DNA of 64,000 nucleotides, taken from NCBI RefSeq assembly GCF_002078875.1, contig NC_034412.1:16557478-16621477 (forward strand), given 5' to 3'. This document shows, piece by piece, positions 10,383 through 23,560 of this stretch. Each line of letters opens with the position of its first letter. Within the stretch, counting starts at the first letter, position 1. The position numbers and the translations under genes were made by a program. The stretch is from Numida meleagris (lineage: Eukaryota; Chordata; Aves; Galliformes; Numididae). The notes under the pieces were generated by a model, which was not told where the DNA came from, made no database searches, and worked only from the letters and a program-made list of their open reading frames with translations.

Positions 10383-12356
10383 CTGTCGGATGGCTTCCCA
10401 TTACAGGTACAGAGCTTTGCAGTGCTCCAGCAGCTACTGGCAATGTCAGTAGAAGGGTGAGTCACCATGAGGATACTTTGCAATACTCTGCATGAGACAC
10501 AGTGTCATTTGCCCAGCTTCATCACTCTTCCTGGGGAAAAGTAACGTTCGAAAAGACAGAGCATCTGATTTGCAGTCTTAGCAAGAGATAAATCAGTGTA
10601 CAATAAGTGATAAAGGAAAACGATTTTGAAAGCTGCAGTTTGTATTCACGGGGCAGTGGAGATGAAGGAGTAAAAATACAATAAATAGCAGTTCCATAGG
10701 CACTCTTAGGGAATCCACACTTAAAAAGAAGACTTTGAAGATTAGATTCAAACACTGGATGAATTACACTGAATCATGCACACAGAGTGTTGGATCACTC
10801 TTCAGTCACAAGCTAGCTTGGTTACCTCATATCTTCTTATTATTGATACTATTTTAATTCATAAACTGGGATATCCTGAAACAGTGTGCCTTCTCACCCC
10901 ACAAAAAATAAAGTGTGTCATCAGTGACACTAGAATGTCTCTGGAGTGAGGTAACTCGGCCTCTAATCATGACCAGCAGCAGAGATGACCCCTCACAGAT
11001 GGGCAGAGGCAGTACAGACACATTTCTTCCCCTTGTTCACTGAACACACCATGCCCCTTACACCATGGATGCAAACATTTCCCCATGCGACTGCAGCACT
11101 AAGGAGCACCCAGCATGGCACGAGGGTTATCTGATGGAAACCATTTTCCAGCTTCACCTCTAACACAACAGTGGGGCAAAGAAGGGAACCTGATGGGATT
11201 GCTGAAAGAGGAGCAAACTCTGAGTGGAACAAGTTTTTCCCAGCACAGAGACGTGTGGAGCGTCAGAGGGAGAGGCACAGCCATGCAGCCCTGCTGCAGC
11301 TCCGCCCACTGGGAGAGCTGCAACACCCAGCCTGCTCCCACTGGGAGCTCAGCCCAAGGGCAGCAGGGCACCTGGAATGCACGTCATTAAGCAGTAGCAG
11401 TAGATGAATCCGCTCAGCACCGAGAGCAGAAAAGCTGCAGTACCTTGCAGCATCACATCCCGAGAAGCACCATGTGTGACCAAAGGCACCTTTAAGTAGC
11501 AGTAAGAACAGGGTTCAAGCCATCGGGGGTAATTGCTCCACCTCAAGTTGGCAGAGCAGTTGTGGTTATAACACGGGCTCAACCAGCAGTGCCGCATTCA
11601 GCCCTGTGGTTTAAAACTCAACCTAGTTAATTTGTGTAAAGACAGCTGCACCTCAGTAGGACTGAAACAAGCTTGGATTTGTTTGTCAGAACAAGCACAA
11701 TTACTTAAAAGCACTGATGTTAAGGATCCACACCAGTTTAGCTGGATCAGCCTCCAAGCCACTTATTAAACCAGATTTTTTTTTGTCAGTTTTTATTTTT
11801 TGTTTTGCATGCATAGCATAGAACATACATTTCCATACCATTCCCATCCAAGCACTTCCACCACTCCTGGCAAAAAGCTGATGAACGTGTCAGGCCTGCC
11901 ATGTCTCAACAAGCCTTCTCGCATGGTCTGACTGCAGCTTTCAAGTATTTAGCCTGCTTTCACCTCACTGCTGCTTTGCTTTTGGCTGTTAATTCCCAAA
12001 GTAACAATCCCCAAGCTGAACTTGTTCCGATTTCTTTCTTATTTTCCTTCAGGGTATTTGCTTTCTACCTCTGCACAGCTTCACGTGGAATAGTTTCCTC
12101 TCCCGGCCATCTTCAGTAACTCTGTCGTGCAACATCAGTAGAGGAGCAGAAGACAGAAGTGCCCTCAGTGCTATACATTGACGTGCCAAATAATAAAGAA
12201 TGTGAGGATTTTGGTATTCTAGAAAGCTGCCATTCAAGGTTATGACCTAATGTCCTTTTCAAATGACAAATCAGATTCCCTTTTATCCTCAGAAGAAAGT
12301 ATGGATCCAAACTTTCCTTGCTCATCTTAATCATAAAGGGATTTCTGATGGGACTT

Positions 12357-12380
12357 ATAAATATATATATATATAATAAT
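12357..12380. repeat. (TA)n microsatellite
   Basis: About nine TA units, with an ATAATAAT end. Likely length-polymorphic. Confidence 0.85.
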
Positions 12381-12476
12381 CTTGCATGCTTTATTTTTAA
12401 TTTCTACAAAAATTGTTTAATTAAGATCCAAGAGAAAAATAAAAGCCCTTTGGGGGTCTATTTTGTTTTTCTTTAG

Positions 12477-12534
12477 AAACAAACTCCCAGTTGTTGGATA
12501 ATAACTCAAGCGTCTTCCCACCTCTTAAATAGAG
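12477..12534 (+). other. Candidate exon, 58 bp, with strong splice sites (low confidence)
   Basis: Acceptor CTATTTTGTTTTTCTTTAG, then 58 bases, then a consensus donor GAG|GTAAGT. The frame starting at the first base is open for 19 codons (KQTPSCWIITQASSHLLNR) with one base left over. The splice sites are the best-matched pair I saw in the window. The peptide is not recognised. Confidence 0.15.
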
Positions 12535-14197
12535 GTAAGTCTTCCCCATTTTCCAGCAATTCCGGTTTCAGAGTAATTGCTTAGATTTACAATACAAGAA
12601 TCCTGTTACATCATCTCATTTGGAGTCCCACTGCTACAGACGTGAGCAGTGAGTGATGAACTTCATGGAAAAAAAGTCAGTAACTCCATCTTCCCACTCA
12701 TTCAAAGAACCCTTTTTAATTTTGATTTTTGTAAAGGACTACTTTGAATGGAAATCAGAAGCAAGAGACTAGGAACTCCATCCCCCAATCTATTCTGTAC
12801 TCAAAGAATAATCAAGTATTGTAAAGTAGCAACTATGTCACTGAATCTTAAAAACAAAATCCCCACTGTGCAAAGAGCCACAGAGAGAGAGCGGAAAAAT
12901 CTCCATTGTTGGCTATTAAAATAAAAGTATTTCTAGAATTTAGTAAGAGGATATCAAAAGGAAACAGGCTATTGTCTCCTATAGGAAAAATATAATGTAG
13001 CAGCAACGAAACAACTCTCAGGTCTTGTTTTTTGTGTACAAAACCAAGAAAACCTCTGAGGAAATTACTTCCAGAATCACTGGTTAAGTGCTGAAATGCC
13101 TCTCCAGGGGAGAGCAGGATAGAAATCCTTATTCTTTTAGGTCACTAACGCACACCCAAAGAGACCCTACTCCAGCAGAACCCCAAGACACTGAGACCTC
13201 AGGAGCACTGCTTTCCTGTCACAGTTAAATGAGAGCCGCTCATGGCAGCAAGCCTCCTGGTAGGTGCAGGTTCAGGTAACTGTGCATAACAACTAGTGTC
13301 AGGCTGGTGCATTAATTTACTAGAATAAGAAAAAAAAAAAAAAAAGCAAAGAGTTCTTTTCCCAGAAAAACGTGAGACAAAGAAAGGCTATTTTTGAGGA
13401 CCGATTTCTCATTGCTGCAACGACTTGTGAAGTCTCAGCCTCTCATCAGTGCTGCCTTCAACCTGCCACTGGGAAACTCAAGGTCACAAATGGAGAGGCG
13501 AGGGAGAGAAAGTACCCAGAATAAAGCTGAACTTCCTTTGCTGCTTAAAATGCTAGAAAATAAAATACAAATCATTTCAAATCCTTCCTTACTTATGACA
13601 GATATTTCGCACACTTCTGCCTAACAAATTCAAGAATGCTTCAGAAGCAATAAGGTTTCACAGACTGAGCAACGCTGAAGGAAAGATTCCCCCAGGTACC
13701 CCTAGGCCCCCTTACAGAGCTTCTGTGCACCACCCATCACCACAAACTCTCGCTGTACAGCTCATCTCACAGAAGTACCTGCGAGTGATCAAGACTTTGC
13801 TTGTGTCTCCTTTCCATTCTCACCTATTGAAGTGTGCGTGCAGCTATGCATACCTGTACCTGCTGTGCTTAGGTTGACACAGGTGAAGCAAAAGATAGCT
13901 GAAAGATAGCTAAATAAAAGAAAAGCCAAGAATACTCACCCTCTGTGTTCTGCAAAATTCTGTAACACTGTCAGAGCTAACAGGGTAGCTGTGAACTGAC
14001 AAAATAGTCCCTTAGGGGGTGCAGTCCTGTATGCAGACAGTGACCCACAATGACATAAATACTGATAAAAAACAATCCCCAACTAATTAACAGGAAAATC
14101 CGCAGCTTTTAACAGAATGAAGAATCCCAGGCAGAGGTGCAACAGTGATGCCTGGTGGCTTTGAAGAGTTATGTCATCAGATTAGCAAGTGATTCTT

Positions 14198-14336
14198 GTG
14201 GGCTTTTTTTTTTTTTTTTAACCTCCGTATTTATTTGTTTGGTGGGGGTCTTTTTGCTTGTTTGTTTTTTTTTGGGGGGAAGGAGGTTTTCTTAGGTGGT
14301 TTTGGTTGTTGTTTTGGGACTTTTTTTTGTTTTAAA
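14198..14336. repeat. G/T-biased low-complexity tract
   Basis: A 16-base T run (14204-14219) is followed by G/T-rich sequence with almost no C: T runs mixed with GGTGGGGG, TTTTGGGGGGAAGGAGG and GTTGTTGTTTTGGG. It gives spurious Phe/Gly-rich frames on + and Pro/Lys-rich frames on -, neither of which is a protein. Confidence 0.85.
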
Positions 14337-17300
14337 AACAGTTCCATTTTTGCAGGTCTGGAAAAGGATGAATTCAGGAAAATCCATGCAGCTACAGAGG
14401 TGATGCAGGGAGGAACTCTGAGCCTCCAGCACTGGCCATCAGCCTTCACAGTGTGTTTCTGGAGAAGGGAAGATGGATGAGCAGGTGGGCTGCTGACAGA
14501 CACAGGTAGAACAGTGATGCTAGATATCACTCTGCCTTCAGGTTATATTTGCACTAATCTGGACTTGTACTTATACTTGCGTGCATATGTGCCAACACAT
14601 AGCCACAAAGCATCTTGGATCCTGAAGCTCCCGCACCCACCAACTGCCAGGGCACGGATTCTCATCCACGCATCTCTCACTGGAAGTATCTTTGTACCCA
14701 ACCACAGCAGATGATAGGGACTTTTGCTGGGCCTATTTCTTGCACAATAGCATACATTTAAATTTAGAAAGTGAGCTACCCCCAATCCCGGAGTGCCTTC
14801 CTGGAGAGAAAGGGGCTCACCAACAACAGGCCAGTAGTCAGCAACAAGCAGAAAGAATAGAAAGGAGCATAACTGGAAGCACAGTGGCCCCCGGCTGGGG
14901 ACTCTGCTTGCAGCTCTAAGGTACTAAGAGAGCAAGAGGCGGCAAGAGGTGACACCACCTGCATCTTCCAGCTGAGCTGGGTGCTGCTCCCTGGAGAGGG
15001 CTACATTCAGCAGCGACTGCACCAACCTGGGAACTGCTCACGTGTGCTGGGAAGCAAAAGGCAGGATGGGCCCTTGTAGATAGGCATCAGCCTTCCATCT
15101 GCGCTTGGTCCTTCAGCAGGATGCCAGGCCACGGGGATGCCCTACTGACACCTCTGCCCCTGAGGGCTGATGGCATTTCCTTATCACACACCCCATGGAA
15201 CAGGTGCATCAGATAAGCACGGGCAGGAACCACAGCCATCCTTTCCAACAGCAGTTCAGTTCACTCCTTTTTGGAGTATTGTTTTATTGCAAACAGGTCT
15301 TTCCAGACAAGTCCTGTTCTATTCTAGATCTACTCAAGCCCATTGCCTGTGGCATTTAATGACTTTGGTTTATAAAGATATAGACAAGCTCAAAAACACT
15401 TGAAATCATCCAAAAGACCAGTCCCAAACTAACAGAGCAGAGGAGCAGGCCACCATAACCTGCAAAGCACGGAGTCCTTCTGTACATACAAAGAGCACTG
15501 AGAACCAAGAAAGCATCCTTTACACATCTGCTCTGTTATGAACCCTACAATTACAGTGGTTTGAGAAATTCCTTTTTTTCTTTTTTTTTCCTCATGTCTT
15601 CTCCTACTTCCCAGGCCTCTTTCTTCTTCCTTGTAAAGCCATCTCTTGTCCACAAAATCTTTCATCAGATTTGCAGGAAAAAGAAAAACATTACTAAAAA
15701 CATAATGTAGAGGAAAAACATGAACAAAACTAACTATGCCAGAAAGCAACCTGAATTAATTACAAACAGGTAAAGTTTTAGTGGTGTAACCAAAATAATA
15801 TGAAAACAATGTTACACATATTATAACAGATGAAAAATTTAAAAGAGAAATGTGCGCAGAATTCTTCATGCAGTTCTACTGCTGACTTGTAGCCCAAATT
15901 CTGATTTATCCTACGCTTGCTGGCAAACATCATTTCCGTGATAGTACTGACAGAATAGGTAGAACCAGACCCATGCCTTTCAGTTCACTATGCCATTGTT
16001 CCCCTAAGAAATATGACTCAACTGTGGCACTCTAATTCCTGAGCTCATAGAAAAGAGGCCTGGGCAGGAGTTCAAGAGGTGTGCCAGACAATCTTTGTCT
16101 TTTATTATAGGAGCAATTATTCCGACATCATTGTTGATGAACAGTTACAAACAGGTTAGACATATCTGCTTTGGTGGCAACATTAGTTTCTCCAAGCACT
16201 CTTTTTCAGCTCTGCAGATGCTATACTGATGCCAACATCTTTGCTTCAAAATGGTACATGTGTCAGAATGAAGTGCCATTTGAAAAATGTAATTTCAGTT
16301 CTTGTTAAAAAGGCTCTTCGTCTTTCTGTTTAAGTGCATACTTCTTTATTCGTTATTCATATATAGCATGCCAGTTATGTTTTATCTGAACAATTCATCT
16401 GGTTCTCAAGTCAGATTTATAGTATAAACTTGAAATTGTAATAAAAAAAATGTGTGGAAGATGTCACTCAAGATGATTCCAATGCCAGTGCCTTAAACAT
16501 GGTTGCAAACCAATTCTGCAACTCGCCCTTGTACAAGCAGCCCCAGTGAGAAGAACCCGGTAAAGAGTGTTCACATTAGTAAATGGAACTGGGAGCTCAA
16601 AGAGGACATGTTAACTCTGGTCTGCATAACCAGGAAGGTCACAACAACTGCATTTTTAATTGCAGCTTTGTAATATACGTAAAAAAAAAAAATGTCAGAA
16701 AACTGCTTAAAGAAAAGTCTGACATGAAAAGGAGATATAGTTGCTTTATGCTTTCAGAACTGCCGTAGTATCTTTTCGGCTGCTATAAAATACCAACTAA
16801 CCTTGCGATAGTTTGCTTGTTATGGTTCCTGCCCCCCCTTTTTTGCAGATTATTCAGAATGTTTCAGCTTCAGGGAAACAGTCCTCATCATCTTTCTTTC
16901 CACGTGGAACCAGCTGAAAGATATTCATGAAAGATTCACTAGGGCCAATTTTCTATGAGTATAAGCAACAGCAACATCAATATTTCAATGTCTAGAAAAT
17001 GTGGCTATTCTCTTGCCTCAAGTAAATTGTTAGAAATCATTGTATTTTAATGAATTCTAAATTTCTAGATGGATTCTTCCGGTACCTCACTTATGAAAAT
17101 TCACACCGAGTGGGAAGATTTTTTTCTAACAAATATTTGGGGAACATGAATCTGCTAAAGTTTTAGAATACACCGATGGAGGTATAGGAGAAAATGCATC
17201 TGCTGATCTTTTCATCGCGGTCCTTGCAGACTACTAGTTTCTCAGGCAGCTTCAGCTGTCACAGTTGCTTAGAGTCCACTGAGCTGTTTTTAGTTACTCA

Positions 17301-18310
17301 TTCAAATATTCATAAGAACCAAGGGCTGCTGTTTGCTGTCTGGTAACAACTTCATTTTCTGCTCATCCTGAGCTCGTCCTTGTGGGCTGCCTCTTCCCCT
17401 TCCAATTGGCTTGCTGCTGCCACGTGGCCTTTGAAGGGTAATGGAGTTTCCCTGGGAGCAGGCGAGAGAGGCATGTTCTACCTTTTATCTTTGCTTGGCT
17501 GGACAATGAAAATAATTGCAGAAGACAGTTATGGATTACCAAAGAGACACATGAAATGATCAAACCTATATCAAGCACCAGTTTCTCTACTAGAGAAAGC
17601 ACATCCTTTAATTATTTACCTTGTGGGACAGCTCACACCTCAGGATAGGCACATTCTGGTGCAAATATTTACTTAACAATATTGTACTTGAGCAGAGTAA
17701 TGAAAATAGGTGTAATTTCATGTAGCGTTCTCGGGAAAGGCCGATGGACTGTGACATTTCCCCACATGGGGAAATCACTGGAGTGCAAAGCTCCTATTAT
17801 TTCATTAAAAGTCCTGCTAAATAACCCTTCAGGGCAGTACAATTTTGCATTTTTAGCTCAAGGAAATAGCTGAAGAGAAACCCGCAACTAGCGCCAGATA
17901 ATAATAGCGTGTTGTAGACTAAGACAAAATTCCAGGTGAAACACAGGAATACCCAGACAAGCTTCAATTAGACCCATAATTACAGGAAGCTCTGCAGCAT
18001 GCTGCAGTGAGCAAGGGTGCTTCCAGAGTTGGAACAGAGCAGAAATCCCAGGCACTGCACCTGACCATCTGCAGAACAGGCTCGCTTCTGCCCTCTTGCC
18101 TCTGTGCACCAGCTCTTCCCCAGCAAAAGGGCTTTGCACTCAGCTTGCAGGCATCTCCAGCATAACCACCCTTACCGAGGACAACGTGCCCCGTCAGCTC
18201 CCTCCCTCCATGCAATTGCTACTCAGAACACAGGCTTTAGAAGAGGGAGTTTTAAATGAATGTAACAGACAAGCGTTTCCCTGGATATTGCTTAAATCAG
18301 AGTTTTAGCT
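14337..18310. other. Non-coding DNA, nothing recognised
   Basis: No gene or repeat family is visible. A GC-richer stretch at 14860-15200 gives short chance frames. The rest is AT-rich. The frames at 15429-15749 (-) and 17888-18308 (both strands) lack domains. Confidence 0.55.
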
Positions 18311-18390
18311 TTTGGGGTTTTTGTTTGTTTTTCATTTGGGTTGGGTTGGGTGGATTTTTGGCTTTTGTTTTTTCACTTTTTTTTTTTTTA
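18311..18390. repeat. T/G-rich low-complexity tract with GGGTT repeats
   Basis: T-rich with TTTG units, a central GGGTTGGGTTGGGTGG (18338-18353), and a final T run. Three GGG runs and a GG spaced by one or two bases could form an imperfect G-quadruplex on the + strand. Confidence 0.85.
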
Positions 18391-21300
18391 CGCTAGTGTT
18401 TTATGGAGAAAAGGTTTAGTTTCTGTCAATGCAACATACAAGATATATAGCAACTTTAAAAGGCTATCCTTTTAATTATGCTCTCATGCCATTTTCTTTA
18501 AAGATCGTCTATTTCAAGGCTCAGATTGAAGGTCTTTATTTACACACTTATTGAACATAATAGCATCAGACAGCAGTGAAGTCTGCTGGATAAGCTACAC
18601 TAAGGGATGGAATGGGTACAGCATAAATCTTCTCTGTCTAATTCTACTTTGCATCCATAGAGGAGGCGGGAAAGAAAAAAACCCACTACAGTCTGGCAGG
18701 TTAGGCAAAAAAGATGATTGCTTCATAGCTGGTGAATGATAAAACCATCTTTGGAACAAAGTGGGGAGAGCGGAAATAAAAAGCCCTATAGCACCATTTA
18801 TTTACATTAGAGAAACACTATCACAGAGACTGTTAAGGTACTGTCAGCGTTTCTATTATGATCCCATATTTCAAAGGCTTATAACCTGGCCATGAGAAGT
18901 CACTTTTAAAATTGAATCCAGAATATAGACTGCATTTAGCTGCATTCTGTTTATTATTGTCACTAGGTAGATACCAAAATATGTCATAAAAATAATACAC
19001 ACACAAAAAAAAATCAAACACCTACAGCTAAATCAAACCTAGGTGCACTGGTAAGCTATCCTATCAGCATCTTGGGCTCAAGTCACTCAAGTATCTTTCC
19101 ATCCATTGCCTTTAAAACAAAGACATTTTAAAAGCACGATGTATTTTATCTGCTGGTTTTTTTTCAGTTGTTACTTTAGCTTCCATTCAAGATCAAGAAA
19201 ATAATCTGAATGAGCAAACCCTGCAAGAGCACTATAACATACAGGAAAACAAATACAAGGGACAAGCAGCTTCTGCAGCACCTGCACAGCCTGTTTGTTC
19301 CTTCATGGAGAGACAGAGCAGGAGCTGTTTGTTTGAGCAGGGATCGAGGACATAACTCCACAGATTCTGACCTTTCCTGAAACCCCTCAGCTTGCCCCTC
19401 TGACTAGTTTGCCTTATATATTTCTCCTTTCCAAGGCTTCTGAAGAGCAAAGGTTAATGAAGTAATCTATGACTGAATGCTAACATATGCTACGTATGTC
19501 CAGAAAAATGCACATCCCATTTTTTACATTTTTCTGGAAACAACTATGGTCTCTTATAGCTGCAATTTTGAAAGAATGCAATTATGGTATAGAATTTCAG
19601 CTACCTTTGGGCTGAGGCCTCTGGAGACAGACAAAGAATTAGTGTACTGCTGTGTGATATATTTGTGGAATCACGTTCCTCCAGCTCCTCTAAAGCTGAG
19701 CGTGATCCCCCTCCACTAAAAATCCTCTTTTCTTCAGTTTGCAGAAGTATCTGTTCACCATCTAAAGGCTTATTTGCGGTTTCTAACAATCAAAAAGTCT
19801 AGGTCAGCTAAATGGGCATTGGCTAACACAACAACAAACTACTCTGCCAATGACGAAAAGTGTGAACTGGAAAGCAAGCAGGGAAGGCAGCAGATGGGGC
19901 TGTGCACTGGAGAGCAGCGGCTCTGCACAAGCAGGGCTCTGTGCGCTGCATGCCCAGCTTAGACATGAGCCGAGATAAAACATGAGCAGGGAGGCTGGAC
20001 CAAAGGCAGCTGGGCAAGCGTAGATGACAGGCGTACCTAACGTGAGCCTTCCATCCTGAGCAGACTTGAAGTGCATTAAAATCAGTGCCATTTCGCTACT
20101 TCCCTCAGCGCGCCTCTAATGGTCCATCCAGGGATTAAGCTCACTTGCAGCAATACAGTCCAGTGCTTTCTCTCACCTGCAGAGCCGACAGGATGAACCA
20201 GCACCAGGAATACATGTGTTCTAGAGGCACAGCTCAAAGGTGGCTTAGACCCATCTTACAGACAGAATGGAAAGGTGGGAAAAAACTTTGGGTTCGGGGT
20301 TATTGAGCATAATAGTCTGAACTTCAGCCACCAAAGCCAGACATCCACTCTGCAGCCAAAGGGTCCCTTATAACTATTCTAGCTTATCTAGAGTTTCAGC
20401 ATTCATTCAAGTTTACTGAGAGCACTGATGTTTCTGCTGTCTGACAAAACAAAGGCAATTACTATCATTATACTGATAAAACTTTAAGTCAGTTCCTTAA
20501 CAAAATTTTGTTTACATGGGATTGCAGAGTAACTTCAGAAGTCTGGGGTCATCACACAGGAAACACACAGCCATTGCAAGCAGTGAGTTAACTGTCAGGG
20601 ATGGGGGAACTGACTACTGAGGGCAGCATGTCTTCGTAAAGCCCCAGAGAGCAAACCCAACACCTAATGGAGAACTAAGGCAAAAAAGGACACTGGCTGA
20701 TCTTTCACCAAACGGCATCACGGACCACTTGCGCACCTTGCCATGTCTCAGCCTGAAAGAGATCAAGATAAAGGCTCACCGCATTAGCATGGAGCAATGT
20801 CCATCCCTTTCACTCGCTCAAGTACAGCATAGCCCACGTACAACAAAGGTCCTTCCTGCAGCCTCTTCCTGCACCCCCAAGAAAATTATTTTACCAACAG
20901 CAGCCTGGAAAACATTCCTTTGCTCTTTTCTAATGTTTTAACTAAGAAATACAAAATTATGCACCAGCAAGATCTCTAAAAATTTATATGTAAGAATATT
21001 ATTCATATGTAAGAATACATTTGTATGCAAATGTAAGCATCTTCTGGGTTTTCTTATTGATAAAAAAATTTGTATGCCATTACACAAGAAGACAGGAACC
21101 ATCATAACATCTTTTTGTTACTTATCTTGACAAAAATTAGAGTGTATTTCTTTAATATTTCCTTTGTTCAGTGCTGTTATTTGTGCATCCAAGTAGCAGC
21201 ACATTGGATGAGAGAAGCTTTGTATCATACAAGCAAGCACAAGAACATGAACCCATTCTGACTGGTGAACTTTCAACCCAAAATTCACTTGAACAGTACG

Positions 21301-23560
21301 CTCATAGGGGAAAAACATACTGACAGGTTTCTATGTTTTAGTATCTAATTTGCAGGGAAAACATGCATCAAAATGAGTACATTAGGAGCAAAAACAGGGA
21401 TTTTTTTAATTAAAAAATAGAAACACTGACAGGATAATTATCAAACCTTCCTGGTTAGTAAGGATCTCACTTTAAAGGGTGAATTACTACATAAGAAGTG
21501 GATTACTGCAGCTACATTCGTTTTTTTTTTTTCCCCCAGGTATTTTATCTTGAACTGGGCACTACATCAGCACAGCATTACTGCGTTTAACAAAAAAGCA
21601 AATCCGCAGTACATAGAACACTCCCAGAAACTGTTTGGGTCGGACTGCCACCCCTTCACTGCCACTAAGCATGAAGAGCCTCACAGAAGGCAGCACTTGC
21701 TGAGTACAGCGTGCACAGCCAGGCTGGCTGGGGCCACACAGCTGCATAAGGGTGCAGGGGCTGAGCCTGCACTGCGCTCACACTTCCTGCTGGGATGGAT
21801 ATCGATGGCTGTAGCACAGTGTACGTACTAGATTGAGCTGTCGTACAGAGCGGAGCGCAGTCCCTGTGCTCCAAGCCCCGCAGCACAGAGCGGAGGCACG
21901 CAGCCACCCGTCAGCTGATTGTCTGGGCAACAAAGGGTTTGCTTAGCGGCACAAAAGCAATGCCAAAAAAAGAAACCCAACCCACTGGTTTCTCACAGTG
22001 ATCATTAAACTAGCGTTCACAATAAGCACGGTTGGGTCTATTCTTGGAGTGAAAATACCCTGTGTAGGAACATGACATTTTCCAATAATGTCAGTAGATC
22101 CTACGGCACTCCCTGACCCAGAGCAAACATTTCTTTCCTCATCCTGAACAGAATTTTCCAGCAAAAGCTGAAGGATTTTCAACCTGAGGACTCTAACTGG
22201 AGTAATGTGCATCCCTTCTCCCCTAGCACACCTTTCCCGCAGCCAGTTTGATGCTTAAACACACTTCTCCGAAGCAGATGATGCTTTGAGTGATTGCTTG
22301 TTTTCCCAGGGCCAGGAGCTGGCAGAAACCTACCGTTGAGTGCTTGTCCCAGGGGCTGCCCCAGCCACGAGCAGCGCTTCCCCCTGCAGCACCAGGTATG
22401 AGGAGGGGGAGTAGATCTCTGATCTACTTCAAACCAAAGCACATTCAGCAGCCAGCCTTGCTGAAGTTGGTGAAAGCCACCTTTTGAGGGCTGCTCATCA
22501 ACTAGATCCCCCCATTCCCCTGCAGTTCATCTCCTGCAAGGTGCACCTGACACACAAGTCAATGTACCCTGATGTTTCAAGCCCCCTCCTCCCAGCACTG
22601 CCCTGCCTGTGGGTGACAGCAGGGACAGAGACCACCTGCTGCACTGGAGCCAGGCACAGGACAAGCCCCTGTGCCACAGCATTAGCCCTGATGTGGTGGG
22701 AGGAAACGGAGCCAGGACATCACCAGGGGACAGGGCGGTCCCACACCGATGCTCTGTGGGGAGCAGTTCCCCCACCAGAAAAACTTCAGGAGAACTGATC
22801 CTGTTTGCTATCGCCTGCCCCAGTACCTTTCCAATTCCACTATAGCTCCACATTTCTGGGAGACTGGAAGCTATTTACATATTTCACAAGAGCCAAAGAG
22901 CAGGTGATTTCTTATTAAAAAACAAGTATCTAGCAGAAGGCATGCCGTGACCTCCATTAGTCATACTCAGTAAGCAGGCTGAGCTTTTCGCCATTTCAAA
23001 GTAGCAACAAAATTCCCAAACAGGAAATCGCAGATTACCATTGGGATCAGTTTTATTATTCCAAGGGACGTTTTTCAGCCACAGAGCACTATGGGCTGCT
23101 CGGGTGTGATGTGCTGAGGTGAGAGGAAAGAGCATCTATACAGACAGAAAAGATGTTTGCTCTGGAACAGCAGCGATCCAGATTATTTGTTCTTAGGTTT
23201 GATCCATTGTACTTCAGTTAAATCCCACTTCCTTTAGTGCCATTTTAAGCTGTTCCACACAGACTCAGAGGAGACTTTAATTCCCTTCATTTTACATGTT
23301 TTGGATTATGCTGTTCTCTTGTTTCTGAGTTTACCAAACCCAGTCTCATCTGAATAGATGCAAGAAACCTGACAAGAGACAATCTGCGGCCAGCTCACCC
23401 TAAGTAATCACACCTTTTAGAGAGCTGGACCTCGTAGTAGGAATTTGTTTTACAAAGGACATTCAGCACAAAATAGTACTCTGAAAAGAGCCTTGGAGAC
23501 CCTCACTTCAGTATTTGTACACTGCTCATTGAGCGTTTTACCACTGCTGCCATCTGCGCC
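18391..23560. other. Non-coding DNA with a GC-richer part at 21640-22830
   Basis: Unique sequence. 20990-21040 has three diverged ATATGTAAGAAT-like repeats of about 19 bases. The GC-richer part gives many overlapping frames of 60-108 codons on both strands, typical of composition and not of a gene. An exon-like interval lies at 22310-22395 on + (acceptor TGCTTGTTTTCCCAG, donor CAG|GTATGA, one frame open for 28 codons), with no recognised peptide. Confidence 0.5.

Larger units (their letters stand above)
10383..14197. other. Non-coding DNA, one strong pseudo-exon
   Basis: Unique sequence with scattered short frames at 11000-11600 in a slightly GC-richer patch, none recognisable. It holds the (TA)n at 12357-12380, the exon-like interval 12477-12534 and an A(16) run. 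A strong minus-strand donor, AGG|GTGAGT, lies at 13934-13942 without a convincing acceptor. Confidence 0.55.

Noticed and set aside
13940..13990. Minus-strand exon ending at the AGG|GTGAGT donor at 13934-13942
   Set aside because: The donor is strong, but candidate acceptors (TTTTGTCAG, TTCACAG) lack a pyrimidine tract.
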